Source of the DNA: Prosthecobacter sp.
GTDB taxonomy: Bacteria; Verrucomicrobiota; Verrucomicrobiia; Verrucomicrobiales; Verrucomicrobiaceae
NCBI GenBank assembly: GCA_017853885.1
Contig: JAFMIR010000001.1
Coordinates: forward strand, 205,992-269,991
Reading direction: 5' to 3'
Length of the DNA: 64,000 nt
Shown: positions 31,518-42,136 of the stretch, piece by piece
Position numbering within the stretch: position 1 is the first letter of the stretch
How the letters are laid out: each line of letters begins with the position of its first letter
Program-made: the position numbers and the translations under genes
Notes under the pieces: generated by a model
Database searches by the model: none
Told to the model about the DNA's origin: nothing
The model's input: only the letters and a program-made list of their open reading frames with translations

Positions 31518-33058
31518 GACTTCTTGCCGCAGGTGGCGCGGACGATCTTCGCCTGCTTTTGAATCTTCTCGCGATCTGGCGTGCTAAGGCGGGACAGATT
31601 TTTCAACTGCATGCTCATGCGCTGGTTCTGTTTCAGAACGGGCTCGTGTTGCAGCAAATAGTCCCAGTACAGCGTGGTGAACGGGCAAGCCTCCGGGCCG
31701 GTGCTTTGCGCCGGATCGTAGCGGCAACCGGCGCAGTAGTTACTCATTCTCTGGATGTATTTGCCGCTGGCCACATACGGCTTGCTGGCCATCACGCCAC
31801 CATCTCCATACTGCGACATGCCGAGCGTGTTCGGCAACTCCACCCACTCGACCGCATCGACATAGACGGCGAGATACCACTCATGAACGCGACGCGGATG
31901 CACGCCGTAGAGCAGCGCAAATAGACCTGTGACCATGAGCCTCTGAATGTGATGCGCATAGCCGAAGCGCAAAGTCTGTCCAATGGCATCGCGCAGGCAC
32001 TGCATGTCCGTTTCGCCAGTCCAGTAAAAATCCGGCAACTCGTGCTCCGCCTGCATCGCATTTCGCTCAATGTAATCCGGCATGAAATGCCAGTAAATAC
32101 CGCGCACATACTCCCGCCAACCAAGGATCTGCCGGATGAAACCTTCCACCGCAGAAAGCGGTGCCCTCCCGTCGTGATAAGCTTTTTCTGCGGCGGCGAT
32201 CACCACGCGCGGATTGAGCAGTTTCAAGTTCATCGCCACGCTGAGCCGCGAATGATACAGCCACGGCTCGTTTGTCCACATCGCATCTTGATAACGGCCA
32301 AACTCCGCTAGGCGGTGTTCGATGAAATCATCTAGGGCCTCGCGTGCCTGCTCCGCAGACACTGGCCAGTCAAATTCCGCCAGCTCTCCCGGATGCTTCA
32401 TGAAGTGTTTCTCCACATCCGCGATCACGCCCTTCGTGATCTTATCCGGCACAAAGCGACGCGGATTCAGGCGCAAACCCGGACCTGCTTTGCCAAACGA
32501 TTCGCGATTGTCGTGGTCGAAGTTCCACTGGCCACCTATCGGCTTGCCCTTATCCATCAACACACTCGTGTGCTGCCGCATCTCACGGTAAAAAAACTCC
32601 ATGCGGAGCTGTTTGCGACCTTCCGTGTGCTTTTGAAACATCTCTCGCGTGCACAGAAAATGCCGGTCCGGCCTCACTTCCAGATCCACTCCCGTTTCGC
32701 TTGCAACCGATTCGATCTCGCGTGCCACGCTCCATTCGCCTGCCTCCACCGTAACGAGCTTCTGCGGCTTCAGACGCTGGATCACCTCGCGAAGCTGCTC
32801 CGCGAAGGTCTCGCCCCCTGCCCCGCCGAGCTGACGATAGTCCACCCGCCAGCCACGCGTCTTCAGCGCCTCGCGAAAATGCCGCATTGCCGCGAGGAAA
32901 ACCGCAATGCGGGCCTTTGTGCTCCACACCTTCGCCGATTCGTGCTTCACCTCCGCCATCCAGATCACATCCTTCTTCGCGTCGAAGCCATCGAATGCCG
33001 CCGACTCAGCATCGAGCTGATCACCGAGGACGAGAATGAGACGTGAGGCATTAGGCAC
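31514..33058 (-). CDS. Iron-sulfur cryptochrome/photolyase (PhrB-type, (6-4) photolyase family)
   Basis: 514 residues from a GTG start at 33058; the upstream frame soon meets a stop, and the nearby ATG is out of frame. The N-terminal Rossmann part begins RLILVLGDQLD. The C-terminal half has the family's YAHHIQRLMVTG (H369, H370), MSQYGDGG and four cysteines C354, C442, C445 and C458. Their spacing (88, 3, 13) matches the 4Fe-4S ligands known in Agrobacterium PhrB. Expected activity: blue-light-driven repair of UV (6-4) photoproducts, or a related photoreceptor role, using FAD. First gene of the seven-gene operon; a terminator for the upstream gene lies just 36 bp before its start, so the promoter must be in a very short space. 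Confidence 0.95.
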   Translation of the reverse strand: MPNASRLILVLGDQLDAESAAFDGFDAKKDVIWMAEVKHESAKVWSTKARIAVFLAAMRHFREALKTRGWRVDYRQLGGAGGETFAEQLREVIQRLKPQKLVTVEAGEWSVAREIESVASETGVDLEVRPDRHFLCTREMFQKHTEGRKQLRMEFFYREMRQHTSVLMDKGKPIGGQWNFDHDNRESFGKAGPGLRLNPRRFVPDKITKGVIADVEKHFMKHPGELAEFDWPVSAEQAREALDDFIEHRLAEFGRYQDAMWTNEPWLYHSRLSVAMNLKLLNPRVVIAAAEKAYHDGRAPLSAVEGFIRQILGWREYVRGIYWHFMPDYIERNAMQAEHELPDFYWTGETDMQCLRDAIGQTLRFGYAHHIQRLMVTGLFALLYGVHPRRVHEWYLAVYVDAVEWVELPNTLGMSQYGDGGVMASKPYVASGKYIQRMSNYCAGCRYDPAQSTGPEACPFTTLYWDYLLQHEPVLKQNQRMSMQLKNLSRLSTPDREKIQKQAKIVRATCGKKS

Positions 33059-33094
33059 GATGGCGTTACGCCCCGCCGTGCTCTCTGGATGGGC

Positions 33095-33123
33095 AAAAAA
33101 GGCCCGGCATGCTCGGCCGGGCC
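33095..33123 (-). terminator. Rho-independent terminator of the DUF1080 gene
   Basis: Perfect 8-bp stem (GGCCCGGC/GCCGGGCC, 33101-33108 and 33116-33123) with a 7-nt loop, followed on the minus strand by six T (33095-33100). It lies directly after the stop at 33132 and insulates the photolyase operon. Confidence 0.88.
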
Positions 33124-33131
33124 TATAGTTC

Positions 33132-34280
33132 TTACTTTTTCTTTTCCCACTCGTGGATCTTCACGATGCCCTCGAGCTCTTTTTTTGCTGCAATGTCTTC
33201 CGGTAGGATTTTGAACTTCGTGAGGTAGCGCAATGCCTTGGTGACATTGAGGATCTCACCTTTTTTTGATTCGATCTTCGCGTCCGGCGTGCCTTTCGCG
33301 TCGCTGACAAAAGCCTCCAGAAGGCTCAAGCTGCTGGTGCGTGCCGCTTCATCGTCCGCATAAGCTAGCGACTCAAGCAGCCGCAGCATCTTCGCCTGAC
33401 CCTCGAGCTTCGCCGCATCCTCGCGGATGCCTTTGGCTATCTCTGCCCGCTTCTTCGTCGTAGCTTCCTCGCTCATGCGGCTGTATTCGCCGCCCTCGAC
33501 GAAGCGCTTCGGCAACGGTCGATACCAGATGTTGCGGAAGCGCACCGGATTGCCGTGATCTTGAATCTTGAGCGGACCTTTCTCCGGGAAGGGCTTCGGC
33601 GAGGAACGCTTCATATGGCCGCCACCGCCTTCCAGTGGCGTGTGGTCCTGAGTGAGCACGCCGTTGACAAAGACCGTGATGTAGCCGGGATCGATTTCTT
33701 TTCCGTCTTTAAAAACCGGGCGACGAAAGACGATGTCGTAGCTCTGCCACTCGCCCGGAGCACGCAGCGGGTTCGCAGCAGGCGGATTGATGCCGTAAAT
33801 CGATGAGGCAAAGCCATCTGGGTAAGTGGGATTGTTATAATTGTCGAGCACCTGCACCTCCACTGCACCCATCAGAAAGATGCCACTATTCCCGCGACCT
33901 TGGCTATCACCTTCAACCTTCGAAGGTGCAGCCCACTCAATGTGGAGTTGGCAATCGGCGAATTCCTCCTTCGTGCGGATATAGCCGCTGCCGGGCACGC
34001 ATTGCAGCACCCCCTCTTTAACCTCCCACTTCGTCGGCTCACCGTTTTTATCAGAAACCCACTTTGTGATCTCCTCCGGTTTGCCGCTAAAAAGCACGAT
34101 CGCGTCGGACGGCGCAGAGCCATTTGCACCAGGCTCCACACGCGGTGGCTGCGGGCGATTCATGTCGTGGATGGCCCAAGGATGCGTGGCATCCGGAGGA
34201 TCGCCGTAGAAGGCGCCCGCGCCCGACAAGGTGGAGCAGAGAAGAACCGAGAAGAAACCAAGAAGGAGGTGGGTGTTCAT
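33132..34280 (-). CDS. Secreted DUF1080 (3-keto-disaccharide hydrolase-like) protein
   Basis: The ATG at 34280 (MNTHLLLGFFSVLLCSTLSG) gives a signal peptide and 382 residues. An in-frame GTG at 34346 falls inside the tRNA terminator hairpin and is rejected. The DUF1080 domain covers about residues 50-275: IVLFSGKPEEITKWVSDKNG, FADCQLHIEWAAP, GRGNSGIFLMGAVEVQVLD, GEWQSYDIVFRRPVF, GNPVRFRNIWYRPL. The C-terminal ~100 residues are helical and charged with no clear family. The GNSGI/EVQVLD core is the common pattern of the family, some members of which hydrolyse 3-keto-glycosides. It ends in a strong terminator. Confidence 0.9.
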   Translation of the reverse strand: MNTHLLLGFFSVLLCSTLSGAGAFYGDPPDATHPWAIHDMNRPQPPRVEPGANGSAPSDAIVLFSGKPEEITKWVSDKNGEPTKWEVKEGVLQCVPGSGYIRTKEEFADCQLHIEWAAPSKVEGDSQGRGNSGIFLMGAVEVQVLDNYNNPTYPDGFASSIYGINPPAANPLRAPGEWQSYDIVFRRPVFKDGKEIDPGYITVFVNGVLTQDHTPLEGGGGHMKRSSPKPFPEKGPLKIQDHGNPVRFRNIWYRPLPKRFVEGGEYSRMSEEATTKKRAEIAKGIREDAAKLEGQAKMLRLLESLAYADDEAARTSSLSLLEAFVSDAKGTPDAKIESKKGEILNVTKALRYLTKFKILPEDIAAKKELEGIVKIHEWEKKK

Positions 34281-34329
34281 AGCAAGCGACGCAATAGCGG
34301 GCTCTGGAAGCAGGAAAAGCCCGGAAATC

Positions 34330-34360
34330 AAAAAACCCGCCGTCACGATGACGGCGGGTT
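34330..34360 (-). terminator. Terminator of initiator tRNA gene
   Basis: Perfect 12-bp inverted repeat AACCCGCCGTCA/TGACGGCGGGTT (34334-34345, 34349-34360) with a 3-nt loop. It lies immediately downstream of the tRNA on the minus strand and is followed by a run of six T (34330-34335 as A on plus). Confidence 0.9.
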
Positions 34361-34368
34361 ATTGAAAT

Positions 34369-34445
<77 letters not shown>

Positions 34446-34588
34446 ATCTGGGATGAAATCACTGCCACATGCCCTTGTGATAGCAACCCGTTTTTTCAAT
34501 CAAACACCTCCAAACCGTTTGATTCTATGGCCACCAAAGACCTTCCAAAAGGTTTCGACGAAAAAAACACCTCGAATTCCGTATTGAT

Positions 34589-34605
34589 AATTGGTCTGAC
34601 CAATT
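34589..34605. promoter_or_regulatory. FadR/GntR-type palindromic operator
   Basis: Perfect 17-bp palindrome AATTGGTCTGACCAATT, two bases before the likely ATG (34608) of the GntR gene. Its core TGGTCTGACCA matches the FadR-subfamily pattern TNGTNNNACNA. It would cover the ribosome-binding region, suggesting tight autorepression of the operon. Confidence 0.75.
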
Positions 34606-34607
34606 TC

Positions 34608-35264
34608 ATGTCTCTTTCTCTCGTTGAAACTGTTTCCCGCCGAATCATCGGCCTCGCTCGATCCAATGGCTCAAGCGGCCGTTTGCCGACCGAGCGTGAT
34701 ATGTCGGCAAAATTTGGCGTGAGTCGCAGTGTGATCCGCGAGGCAGCAAAACGTCTGGAGCTGCAGGGCCTGCTGGAGATCCGCCAAGGAAGCGGCATGA
34801 CGATCGTCGACAAGCTCCACAAGCCGCTCAACGGAGCGCTTAGTCTCCTCGTGCCTAACGAGTTTCAGCGGCTGAGACAGCTCACCGAGGTGCGTCTCGC
34901 CATCGAACCGGAAAACGCAAGGCTCGCCGCCGAACGCGCAACGGCAGCAGATTGTGAAGCGCTCTCAGCCTGCCACGATCGATTCGAAGCTGCATCAGGC
35001 TTTGAAGAGCAGGTCAATGCCGACATGACCTTCCACTGCCTGATTGCCGAAGCTTCTGGCAACAAGATCGCCGCACTGCTTATCCAAAGCCTCTCTGAGC
35101 TGCTGCAAACCAGCCTCAATCATGGATACAGCCGCGTCACGAAAGACCTAGCTGTCGCCGACCACGCCCAAGTCCTCCGCGCCATCCTCGGCCGTCGACC
35201 TGCCGCCGCCGCGAAAGCCATGAGAACCCACCTCAAACACGCCCGCACAGACCTTGGCCTATGA
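34608..35264 (+). CDS. GntR family (FadR/FCD subfamily) transcriptional regulator
   Basis: ATG at 34608 gives 218 residues (MSLSLVETVSRRIIGLA). An in-frame ATG at 34527 would run through the operator and add 27 residues unlike the family. Winged helix at about 5-70: LPTERDMSAKFGVSRSVIREA, then LQGLLEIRQGSGM. The C-terminal FCD ligand domain (about 90-215) has EVRLAIEPENARLAAERAT, DMTFHCLIAEASGNK and DHAQVLRAI. The H/D residues that bind a metal in FCD domains are present in outline. Such regulators usually sense a carboxylate or sugar acid. The 4-bp overlap with the next gene makes it the first gene of the 34.6-42.8 kb operon. Confidence 0.92.
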   Translation: MSLSLVETVSRRIIGLARSNGSSGRLPTERDMSAKFGVSRSVIREAAKRLELQGLLEIRQGSGMTIVDKLHKPLNGALSLLVPNEFQRLRQLTEVRLAIEPENARLAAERATAADCEALSACHDRFEAASGFEEQVNADMTFHCLIAEASGNKIAALLIQSLSELLQTSLNHGYSRVTKDLAVADHAQVLRAILGRRPAAAAKAMRTHLKHARTDLGL

Positions 35265-37816
35265 AATCATTGATCCTATCCGTGCTGTTTGTCCCATCTG
35301 CCCTGTTATCCCAGGACTTTGAGAAACATATTCGCCCGCTGCTGCAGGAGCACTGCATCAAGTGCCACGGCGAAAAAAAGAGTAAGGCGGACCTCCGCCT
35401 CGATGCGAAGCCTCACGCTTTCAAAGGCGGCGAAAGCGGTCCAGCAATCCTTGCGGGCAACTCGGCCTCTTCACCACTCTACCAGCGCATTATCAGCAGC
35501 AACGAGGACGAGCGCATGCCACCGGATGAGAGGCTGCCTGCAGAAATGCAGGCGAAAATCAAAGCCTGGATCGATGCAGGAGCCAACTGGCCTGAAACAG
35601 CCTACGACAAAGCCGCCGCCACAGACAAACGTCTTCAACACTGGGCTTGGCAGCCGCTGGCGAAGCACGACTTGAGGGCGAGTATCGATTCTTTCCTCGA
35701 CGCAAAGCTGCGTGAAAACCAGCTGACGTTTTCGCCCATCGCTGAGCCGCGCACACTCATTCGCCGTGCCTATTTCGACATCATCGGCCTCCCGCCGTCA
35801 CCTGAGGACATGGAGCAGCATCTCGCACGCTGGTCGGTTGCGTCTTACGAAGCGATGGTCGATGCATTGCTCGCATCGCAACGCTTTGGTGAAAAATGGG
35901 CGCGCCACTGGCTGGATGTGGTGCGCTTTGCCGAATCGGATGGTTTTGAAATGAACCGCGCGCGCACCAACGCCTGGCCATATCGTGATTACGTCATCGA
36001 AGCTTTCAATCGCGATAAGCCGTACGACCAATTCATCCGCGAACAACTCGCAGGCGATGCGTTGAACATTGATGCAGCCACGGGGTTCCTGGTGGGAGGA
36101 GGAAAGGACCGTGTTGGCTCAAAAGATCCCGTCCTTACTGCGAATCAACGTGCGGATGAGCTCCACGACATGGTCAGCACCACTGCGGCCACTTTTCTCG
36201 GCCTCACGCTGAACTGCGCACGTTGCCACGATCACAAATTCGATCCCATCCCGACCAAGGACTACTACGGCTTCATCGCGATGCTGCAGGGCGTTCAGCA
36301 TGGCGAGCGGCTATGGCGGGAACGATCCGAAGCGCCAGCTAAGGTCGAAGAACACGACGCGCGTCCGCCGGTTGTCGCCGGGCTGAATGAAGACCGATTC
36401 ACTCCCACAGCTGCACGCTTTATCCGCTTTAGCATCACCGCGTGCAGCACGGGCGAGCCCTGCATCGATGAGCTCGAGGTGTTCAATACCAACGGCGAAA
36501 ACCTCGCCCGCGCCGCCAAGGTCACAGTGTCAGGCACCTTTGCGAACGGCACGAACCCCAAGCACAAGATTGAATTCCTCAACGATGGCCGTTATGGCAA
36601 TGACCGGAGTTGGATCAGCGAAAAAAGAAACGGCGGATGGGCACAGCTCGAATTCGCCAACACCGAGCAAATCGATCACGTCATCTGGAGCCGGGATCGC
36701 TGCGGCAGTTGCAATCAGCGATTCTCCGATCGGCTTGCAATAGGATATCACATCGATGTGTCTAACGATGGCAAAAAGTGGCGCACCGTCTCCTCCGACA
36801 GAGGCCGTGCAAAGTCGGCACCGAAAGGCCCGCAGGTCTACGCTGGCAATTTCCAGACACCCGGTCCGACACGCCGCAATCATCGCGGTGATCCGATGCA
36901 GCCACGCGAGGAGGTCGCACCTGCGGTTCTCAGCATGATTGGCAAACCTATGACGTTGCCCGTCAACGAACCCGAGCAGAAACGCCGTCTCACGCTCGCA
37001 AACTGGATCGCGAGTCCCGATAATCCGCTCACTGCGCGCGTGATCGTGAACCGACTGTGGCACTATCACTTCGGCACTGGGCTAGTGGATACTCCGAGCG
37101 ACCTAGGCCTCAACGGCAGTCGGCCCACGCATCCCGAGCTTCTCGACTTCCTCGCCAGCGAGCTCGTATCGCACGGCTGGAGCTTGAAACATATTCACAG
37201 ACTCATTTTGAAATCGAAGGCATATCAGCAAAGCAGTGTCTTCAACGAATCTGCCGCGAGGGTAGACTCGAACGCACGTCTGCTCTGGCGTTTCCCCCCG
37301 CGCCGCCTCGAAGCAGAAGCCGTTCGTGACGCGATGCTCGCCATCAGCGACAAGCTCGATCTCACGATGGGAGGCCCGGGATTCGATCTCTTCGAGCCTA
37401 ATGAGAACTACGTGAAAGTGTATGTCACGAAAGCTGAGTATGGCCCAGCCGAATTCCGCCGCATGGTTTATCAAAGCAAGCCGCGCACAATGCTGGACGA
37501 CTTCTTCGGCGCTTTTGATTGTCCAGATGCTGGCCAGCCGCAGCCGAAACGCACGAGTTCCACTACGCCGCTACAAGCACTGAATCTTCTCAATAGTCAT
37601 TTTGCGCTGCAGCAGTCTGCGTTCCTAGCCGAGCGCTTGAAGAAGGAGGCTGGCGATGATACGCCCAAGCAAATCCAACGCGTTTTTACGCTGATGTTTC
37701 AACGCGAAGCCACGGCCGATGAAGCGGCCGCATCGCTCGCGCTTGTGAAACAGCACGGCCTGCCAGCTCTGTGCCGCGCGCTCTACAATTCGAATGAGTT
37801 TATCCGCCTGAATTAA
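35261..37816 (+). CDS. PSCyt1-DUF1549-DUF1553 protein with F5/8-type C insertion (copy 3)
   Basis: 851 residues, start overlapping the regulator stop (ATGA). Signal peptide about 1-17; haem motif CIKCH at 32-36; family text [20 protein letters not shown]1549 (about 150-360) has [32 protein letters not shown] and [14 protein letters not shown] discoidin (F5/8 C-like) beta domain follows (about 380-525: [37 protein letters not shown]). DUF1553 (about 555-845) has [20 protein letters not shown]. Second gene of the GntR-controlled operon. The insertion suggests binding of a glycan (inference). Confidence 0.93.
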   Translation: MKSLILSVLFVPSALLSQDFEKHIRPLLQEHCIKCHGEKKSKADLRLDAKPHAFKGGESGPAILAGNSASSPLYQRIISSNEDERMPPDERLPAEMQAKIKAWIDAGANWPETAYDKAAATDKRLQHWAWQPLAKHDLRASIDSFLDAKLRENQLTFSPIAEPRTLIRRAYFDIIGLPPSPEDMEQHLARWSVASYEAMVDALLASQRFGEKWARHWLDVVRFAESDGFEMNRARTNAWPYRDYVIEAFNRDKPYDQFIREQLAGDALNIDAATGFLVGGGKDRVGSKDPVLTANQRADELHDMVSTTAATFLGLTLNCARCHDHKFDPIPTKDYYGFIAMLQGVQHGERLWRERSEAPAKVEEHDARPPVVAGLNEDRFTPTAARFIRFSITACSTGEPCIDELEVFNTNGENLARAAKVTVSGTFANGTNPKHKIEFLNDGRYGNDRSWISEKRNGGWAQLEFANTEQIDHVIWSRDRCGSCNQRFSDRLAIGYHIDVSNDGKKWRTVSSDRGRAKSAPKGPQVYAGNFQTPGPTRRNHRGDPMQPREEVAPAVLSMIGKPMTLPVNEPEQKRRLTLANWIASPDNPLTARVIVNRLWHYHFGTGLVDTPSDLGLNGSRPTHPELLDFLASELVSHGWSLKHIHRLILKSKAYQQSSVFNESAARVDSNARLLWRFPPRRLEAEAVRDAMLAISDKLDLTMGGPGFDLFEPNENYVKVYVTKAEYGPAEFRRMVYQSKPRTMLDDFFGAFDCPDAGQPQPKRTSSTTPLQALNLLNSHFALQQSAFLAERLKKEAGDDTPKQIQRVFTLMFQREATADEAAASLALVKQHGLPALCRALYNSNEFIRLN

Positions 37817-37820
37817 TGTC

Positions 37821-39272
37821 ATGAATCACCTCCTTCATCGTCGACACTTCCTCGGCCGCAGCGTCTCGGGCCTCAGCAGCATCGCACTCACATCCTTGCT
37901 CAAAAGCGACGGTTTGCTCGCGAATGAATCTCCGGTCCGACCCGCGATTGATCCCGCACATCCCTACGCACCACGTGCGCCACACTTTGAGCCGAAGGCG
38001 AAGCAGGTGCTCATGATCTTCTGCTCTGGTGCACAAAGCCATGTGGACATGTGGGACTACAAACCGGAACTCTTCAAACGCCATGATAAGCCGATGCCCG
38101 GCGCGGGTGGGCTTGTCACCTTTCAAGGGGAGCAGGGCAATCTCATCAAGCCGATCCGCGACTTCAAACCGCGCGGTCAGTCTGGCAAGATGCTCTCCGA
38201 TCTGCTGCCCAACCTTGCCGAGCTTGCCGACGACATGTGCTTCATCCATTCCATGACCGCGAAGTCGAACACGCACGGACCCGCCGAGAATCAAATGGGC
38301 ACAGGCTACACACTCGACGGCTTCCCAAGCTGCGGCGCTTGGGTGACGTATGCGCTTGGCAGCGAGAACCAGAATCTGCCGGCTTTTGTCGCCATTCCCG
38401 ATCCACGAGGCGTGCCGCAGATCGGTCCACGACACTGGAGTAGCGCTTTTTTGCCCGCAGCTTTTCAAGGCACGGCCTTTAACGCGCAAAAACCCATCCC
38501 AAACCTCGCTCGGCCAACTTCCATCAGTGAATCGAACGATAGCGCCACACGTGACTTTCTGCGCCGTCTTAACGACCACCATCTCGCGCAAAATCCCGGT
38601 GACAGCGACCTTTCCGCGCGCATTTCCGCTTATGAACTCGCCGCTCGAATGCAGCTCGCCGCACCGGAGATCAGCGATCTTAAAGGAGAATCACCAACCA
38701 CACTCGAACTCTACGGCGTCAACGACAGCAATGCGCACAAGGCTGGTTTCGCCAAGAACTGCCTCATGGCCCGCCGCCTGATTGAAAAAGGCGTGCGTTT
38801 TGTGCAGCTATTCAACGGCTCTTACGCTATGGGCGAGGGCGTCGGTAATTGGGATGGCCACAAGAAGATCCATGATCAATATGCCGTCCATGCGCCCATC
38901 CTCGACCAGCCATGCGCGGCCTTGCTGAAGGATATGAAGGCGCGCGGCTTGCTTCGCGACACACTCGTCGCCTACGTCACTGAATTCGGTCGTATGCCCA
39001 CCTTCCAAAAAGGCGCGAATGGTCGCGATCACAATCCAAAAGGCTTCACAGTCTGGCTCATGGGCGCAGGCGTGAAGCGCGCTTACAGCCACGGCTCTAC
39101 GGATGAATTTGGTTATCAAGCCGTTGCTGATGTGACCACGATTTACGATTTGCACGCTACGATGCTGCATCTGCTCGGCCTCAATCACGAGCGGCTAAGC
39201 TTTTATAACAACGGCATTGAGCGGCGCCTCACTGACGTACACGGCCAAGTCATCAAGAAAATCCTCGTATGA
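37821..39272 (+). CDS. DUF1501 family Tat-exported protein
   Basis: 483 residues. The N-terminus [21 protein letters not shown] is a twin-arginine signal. The rest is DUF1501, a branch of the alkaline-phosphatase/sulfatase superfamily: [60 protein letters not shown] and [19 protein letters not shown]. No formylglycine cysteine motif is seen, so it is not an ordinary sulfatase; its substrate is unknown. DUF1501 genes regularly follow DUF1549/DUF1553 genes in PVC genomes. It starts 4 bp after copy 3 and overlaps copy 4 by 4 bp. Confidence 0.93.
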   Translation: MNHLLHRRHFLGRSVSGLSSIALTSLLKSDGLLANESPVRPAIDPAHPYAPRAPHFEPKAKQVLMIFCSGAQSHVDMWDYKPELFKRHDKPMPGAGGLVTFQGEQGNLIKPIRDFKPRGQSGKMLSDLLPNLAELADDMCFIHSMTAKSNTHGPAENQMGTGYTLDGFPSCGAWVTYALGSENQNLPAFVAIPDPRGVPQIGPRHWSSAFLPAAFQGTAFNAQKPIPNLARPTSISESNDSATRDFLRRLNDHHLAQNPGDSDLSARISAYELAARMQLAAPEISDLKGESPTTLELYGVNDSNAHKAGFAKNCLMARRLIEKGVRFVQLFNGSYAMGEGVGNWDGHKKIHDQYAVHAPILDQPCAALLKDMKARGLLRDTLVAYVTEFGRMPTFQKGANGRDHNPKGFTVWLMGAGVKRAYSHGSTDEFGYQAVADVTTIYDLHATMLHLLGLNHERLSFYNNGIERRLTDVHGQVIKKILV

Positions 39273-42121
39273 AGCATGCACTGCTCGTTCTAGCGCTGCC
39301 CACCACACTCTTTGCCGTCGATTTTGACCGCGAAATCCGCCCGCTGCTCCAGGAGCACTGCATCGAGTGCCATGGCGAAAAGAAACAAAAAGGCGAGCTC
39401 CGTCTCGATGCCAAAGTCCACGCCTTCAAAGGTGGTCATAATGGCCCCACAATCCTCGCCGGCAAATCAGACGCCTCCCCACTCTTCCAGCGCATTACCA
39501 GCACTGACGAAGATGAAAAAATGCCACCCAAAGGCAATTCGCTAACAGCTTCGCAAATTTCCCTCATCCGCGAATGGATCAACTCCGGTGCCACGTGGCC
39601 CGAAAACGCTACCGACAAAGCCGCGCTCACCGACAAACGCCTCCAGCACTGGTCCCTGCAGCCCATTCGAAGAGACTTTCCCACCAACGCGACCATCGAC
39701 AGCTTCATCGAAGCCAAACTCCGCGAGAACAATCTCAAGATGTCTCCTGAGGCGGATGCTCGCACACTCTTACGCCGTCTCCACTTCGACCTTCTTGGCC
39801 TTCCCCCATCAAGTGTGTCAGGCACGTCTGACCTCTCCGATCTTACCTACGAAGCACTCGTCGATTCCCTCCTCGCCTCACCGCACTTCGGCGAACGTCA
39901 GGCCCGCCACTGGCTCGACATCGTCCACTACGCCGACACCCACGGCTTCGAACGAGACCAGCTCCGCCCGAACGCATGGCGTTACCGTGACTACGTTATC
40001 GACTCCTTCAACGCTGACAAACGCTACGACCTGTTCATCCAAGAACAAATCGCCGGAGACGCCCTTGCTGCAAATTCACGCAAAACGAATCAAGCCTCGC
40101 TCGGCTTCCTCGCGGCAGGTCCCTTTGACTTCGTCGGCCAAGTGGAAACCAAATCACCCATGCTCAATCGGGCCGCACGAGCCCTCGATCTCGACGACAT
40201 GGTCACCCAAACGCTCACAGCGACGATGGGCATCACCATCAACTGCGCCCGCTGTCACGATCACAAGCTCGATCCCATCACGCAGGAGGAGTATTACCAA
40301 CTGTGGGCCGTTTTTGCCGGCGCAAAGCGTGGCGATCGCGAACTCGATCCGGCCGAATCGAAACGACTCGCCAGTGAAAAATCCCGTTTAAACAAAGAAA
40401 TCGCTCAAACACGCGCCCAGATCGCCAAACTGGCCGGTGAAGGCTTCGAACTCGCGCAAATTATCCCCGAAGTCTCAGGCATCGACGTGCGCAACGGCTC
40501 CATCACGAAAGACAAGCTCGGTTACCATCGCGACATCCAGACAAACCGCCTTCAGAAAGTCCCTTCCATCCCTTCGGTCCTTGGGGTCTTTGTGCCGAGC
40601 GGCCCGAAACTACCCCTCGCATTCAAACAAGAAGTCACCGGCATCCCAGTGACCAGCGGCCATTTTTGGGACACCATCGCGAATCATCCCATCAACGCCC
40701 AGCGCAGCACCAAGCTAGTAGACACCGACTTCACCAAGAACGGCCACAGTATGCTCGCCATGCATGCGAACAGCGGTATCACCTTCGACCTCGCCAAACT
40801 GCGCAAGCAAAGTGGCCTCAAAGCCATGCGCCTCACCGGCCTCGTCGGATTTGGTGCAGACAAAGCCGCTGCTGCCTCGAAAGCCGACTTCACCGTCTTC
40901 ATCGATGCCGAGCTGAAGTTCCAAAAACTCAAACTCCGCAAAGACGAGACTGCCGCGCTCGACATCGAAGTGCCCGCAAAAGCCAAAACACTCACATTGA
41001 TCGCCACCGATGGCGGCGATGGCATCGGCAGCGATCTGCTTTTCATCGGCGATCCCAAACTCGTGCCCGAAATCGCCGAAACTCGCCTCACCGTTGCCGA
41101 TACGGCTCAATTGAAGCAACTCCGCGCTGAAGCCCAAAAGCTCGAAAAAGCTCTCCAGGCCATTCCTGAGCCCGAAAAGGTCTATGCCATCCTTTCCGAC
41201 CCCAAACCGCCCATCATTAAAGTGCAACGCCGCGGTAATCCCGAAGATGAAGCCCAAGTAGTCGCTCCCGGAGCCTTCTCATGGGCCAAACACGCCTCTG
41301 CCGCCTTCGGCGATCAAAATACGCCCGAAGCGCAGCGCCGACTCGCTCTCGCCAACTGGATCACCCATCCCGACAACCCGCTCACAGCTCGTGTAATCGT
41401 CAATCGCCTCTGGCATCATCATTTCGGCCAAGGCTTGGTGAACACCCCGAGCGACTTTGGCCTTGGCGGAACTCCACCGAGCCATCCGGAGCTGCTCGAC
41501 TTTCTCGCGAAAGAACTCATCACGCACGACTGGAGATTGAAGCACGTTCACAAGCTCATCGTCATGTCGAAGGCGTATCGACAGAGATCGGTCGGATCAG
41601 TCCCATCGGACGGATCAAATCGGCTGGTCTGGCGCCAAAACCCGCGCCGCCTTGATGCAGAAACGCTGCGCGATACAGTCCTCGCCGTCTCAGGCAAACT
41701 CAACCTCGCCCGCGGTGGCCCCGGATACCGTGATTTCAACTACACTGAGGCCTATGCACCGATTTATCAATACATCACACCCGACAAACCCGAGCTGTTG
41801 CGTCGGAGCATCTACCGCTTCGTGGTTCGCACCACGCCGCATCAGTTCATGACCACGCTCGATTGCCCAGATCCCGCGAACTTCACGCCTGCCCGTGCAC
41901 AAACGACGACGGCGCTGCAGGCACTCACGCTTTCAAACAACGAGTTCATGCTACAACAAGCACGTCACCTTGCAGAGCGCGCCAAAACCCCCGAACGTGT
42001 GTTCCAGCTCTGCTTCCAACGCAATCCAACGCCCGATGAGCTCAGCGCGGCGAAGACACTTGATCTCTTCTCGCTGTGCCGCATGCTTTTGAATACGAAC
42101 GAGTTCGTTTATGTGGATTGA
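39269..42121 (+). CDS. PSCyt1-DUF1549-DUF1553 secreted cytochrome-type protein (copy 4)
   Basis: 950 residues, ATGA overlap with DUF1501. Signal peptide about 1-16; haem motif CIECH at 31-35. DUF1549 (about 140-350) has [10 protein letters not shown] followed at 184-192 by SGTSDLSDL (a 9-bp-period tract), then [20 protein letters not shown] and [13 protein letters not shown]. There is a coiled coil near 365-390, then an unassigned beta region, a second helical stretch around 605-635, and DUF1553 (about 680-945) with [20 protein letters not shown]. Another tract encodes [10 protein letters not shown] within DUF1553. It is closely related to copy 3 at both ends, consistent with duplication in the same operon. 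Confidence 0.93.
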   Translation: MKHALLVLALPTTLFAVDFDREIRPLLQEHCIECHGEKKQKGELRLDAKVHAFKGGHNGPTILAGKSDASPLFQRITSTDEDEKMPPKGNSLTASQISLIREWINSGATWPENATDKAALTDKRLQHWSLQPIRRDFPTNATIDSFIEAKLRENNLKMSPEADARTLLRRLHFDLLGLPPSSVSGTSDLSDLTYEALVDSLLASPHFGERQARHWLDIVHYADTHGFERDQLRPNAWRYRDYVIDSFNADKRYDLFIQEQIAGDALAANSRKTNQASLGFLAAGPFDFVGQVETKSPMLNRAARALDLDDMVTQTLTATMGITINCARCHDHKLDPITQEEYYQLWAVFAGAKRGDRELDPAESKRLASEKSRLNKEIAQTRAQIAKLAGEGFELAQIIPEVSGIDVRNGSITKDKLGYHRDIQTNRLQKVPSIPSVLGVFVPSGPKLPLAFKQEVTGIPVTSGHFWDTIANHPINAQRSTKLVDTDFTKNGHSMLAMHANSGITFDLAKLRKQSGLKAMRLTGLVGFGADKAAAASKADFTVFIDAELKFQKLKLRKDETAALDIEVPAKAKTLTLIATDGGDGIGSDLLFIGDPKLVPEIAETRLTVADTAQLKQLRAEAQKLEKALQAIPEPEKVYAILSDPKPPIIKVQRRGNPEDEAQVVAPGAFSWAKHASAAFGDQNTPEAQRRLALANWITHPDNPLTARVIVNRLWHHHFGQGLVNTPSDFGLGGTPPSHPELLDFLAKELITHDWRLKHVHKLIVMSKAYRQRSVGSVPSDGSNRLVWRQNPRRLDAETLRDTVLAVSGKLNLARGGPGYRDFNYTEAYAPIYQYITPDKPELLRRSIYRFVVRTTPHQFMTTLDCPDPANFTPARAQTTTALQALTLSNNEFMLQQARHLAERAKTPERVFQLCFQRNPTPDELSAAKTLDLFSLCRMLLNTNEFVYVD
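39818..39844 (+). repeat. 9-bp-period tract, about three units (SGT-SDL-SDL)
   Basis: Units TCAGGCACG, TCTGACCTC and TCCGATCTT, in frame at the same loop (after GLPP) as the tract at 7760-7786 in a distant paralogue. Confidence 0.65.
41585..41620 (+). repeat. 9-bp-period tract, four units
   Basis: Units AGATCGGTC, GGATCAGTC, CCATCGGAC and GGATCAAAT, in frame inside DUF1553 between QRS and the conserved [12 protein letters not shown]. The DNA between the flanking conserved motifs is absent or different in the other paralogues. Confidence 0.7.
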
Positions 42122-42136
42122 GCTATCATTTCCTGC

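Noticed and set aside
34281..34346. 22-residue N-terminal extension of the DUF1080 protein
   Set aside because: The GTG at 34346 lies in the terminator hairpin of the initiator tRNA; ATG 34280 opens a proper signal peptide.
34527..34607. 27-residue N-terminal extension of the GntR regulator
   Set aside because: It would run through the palindromic operator and does not resemble the family; ATG 34608 preferred.
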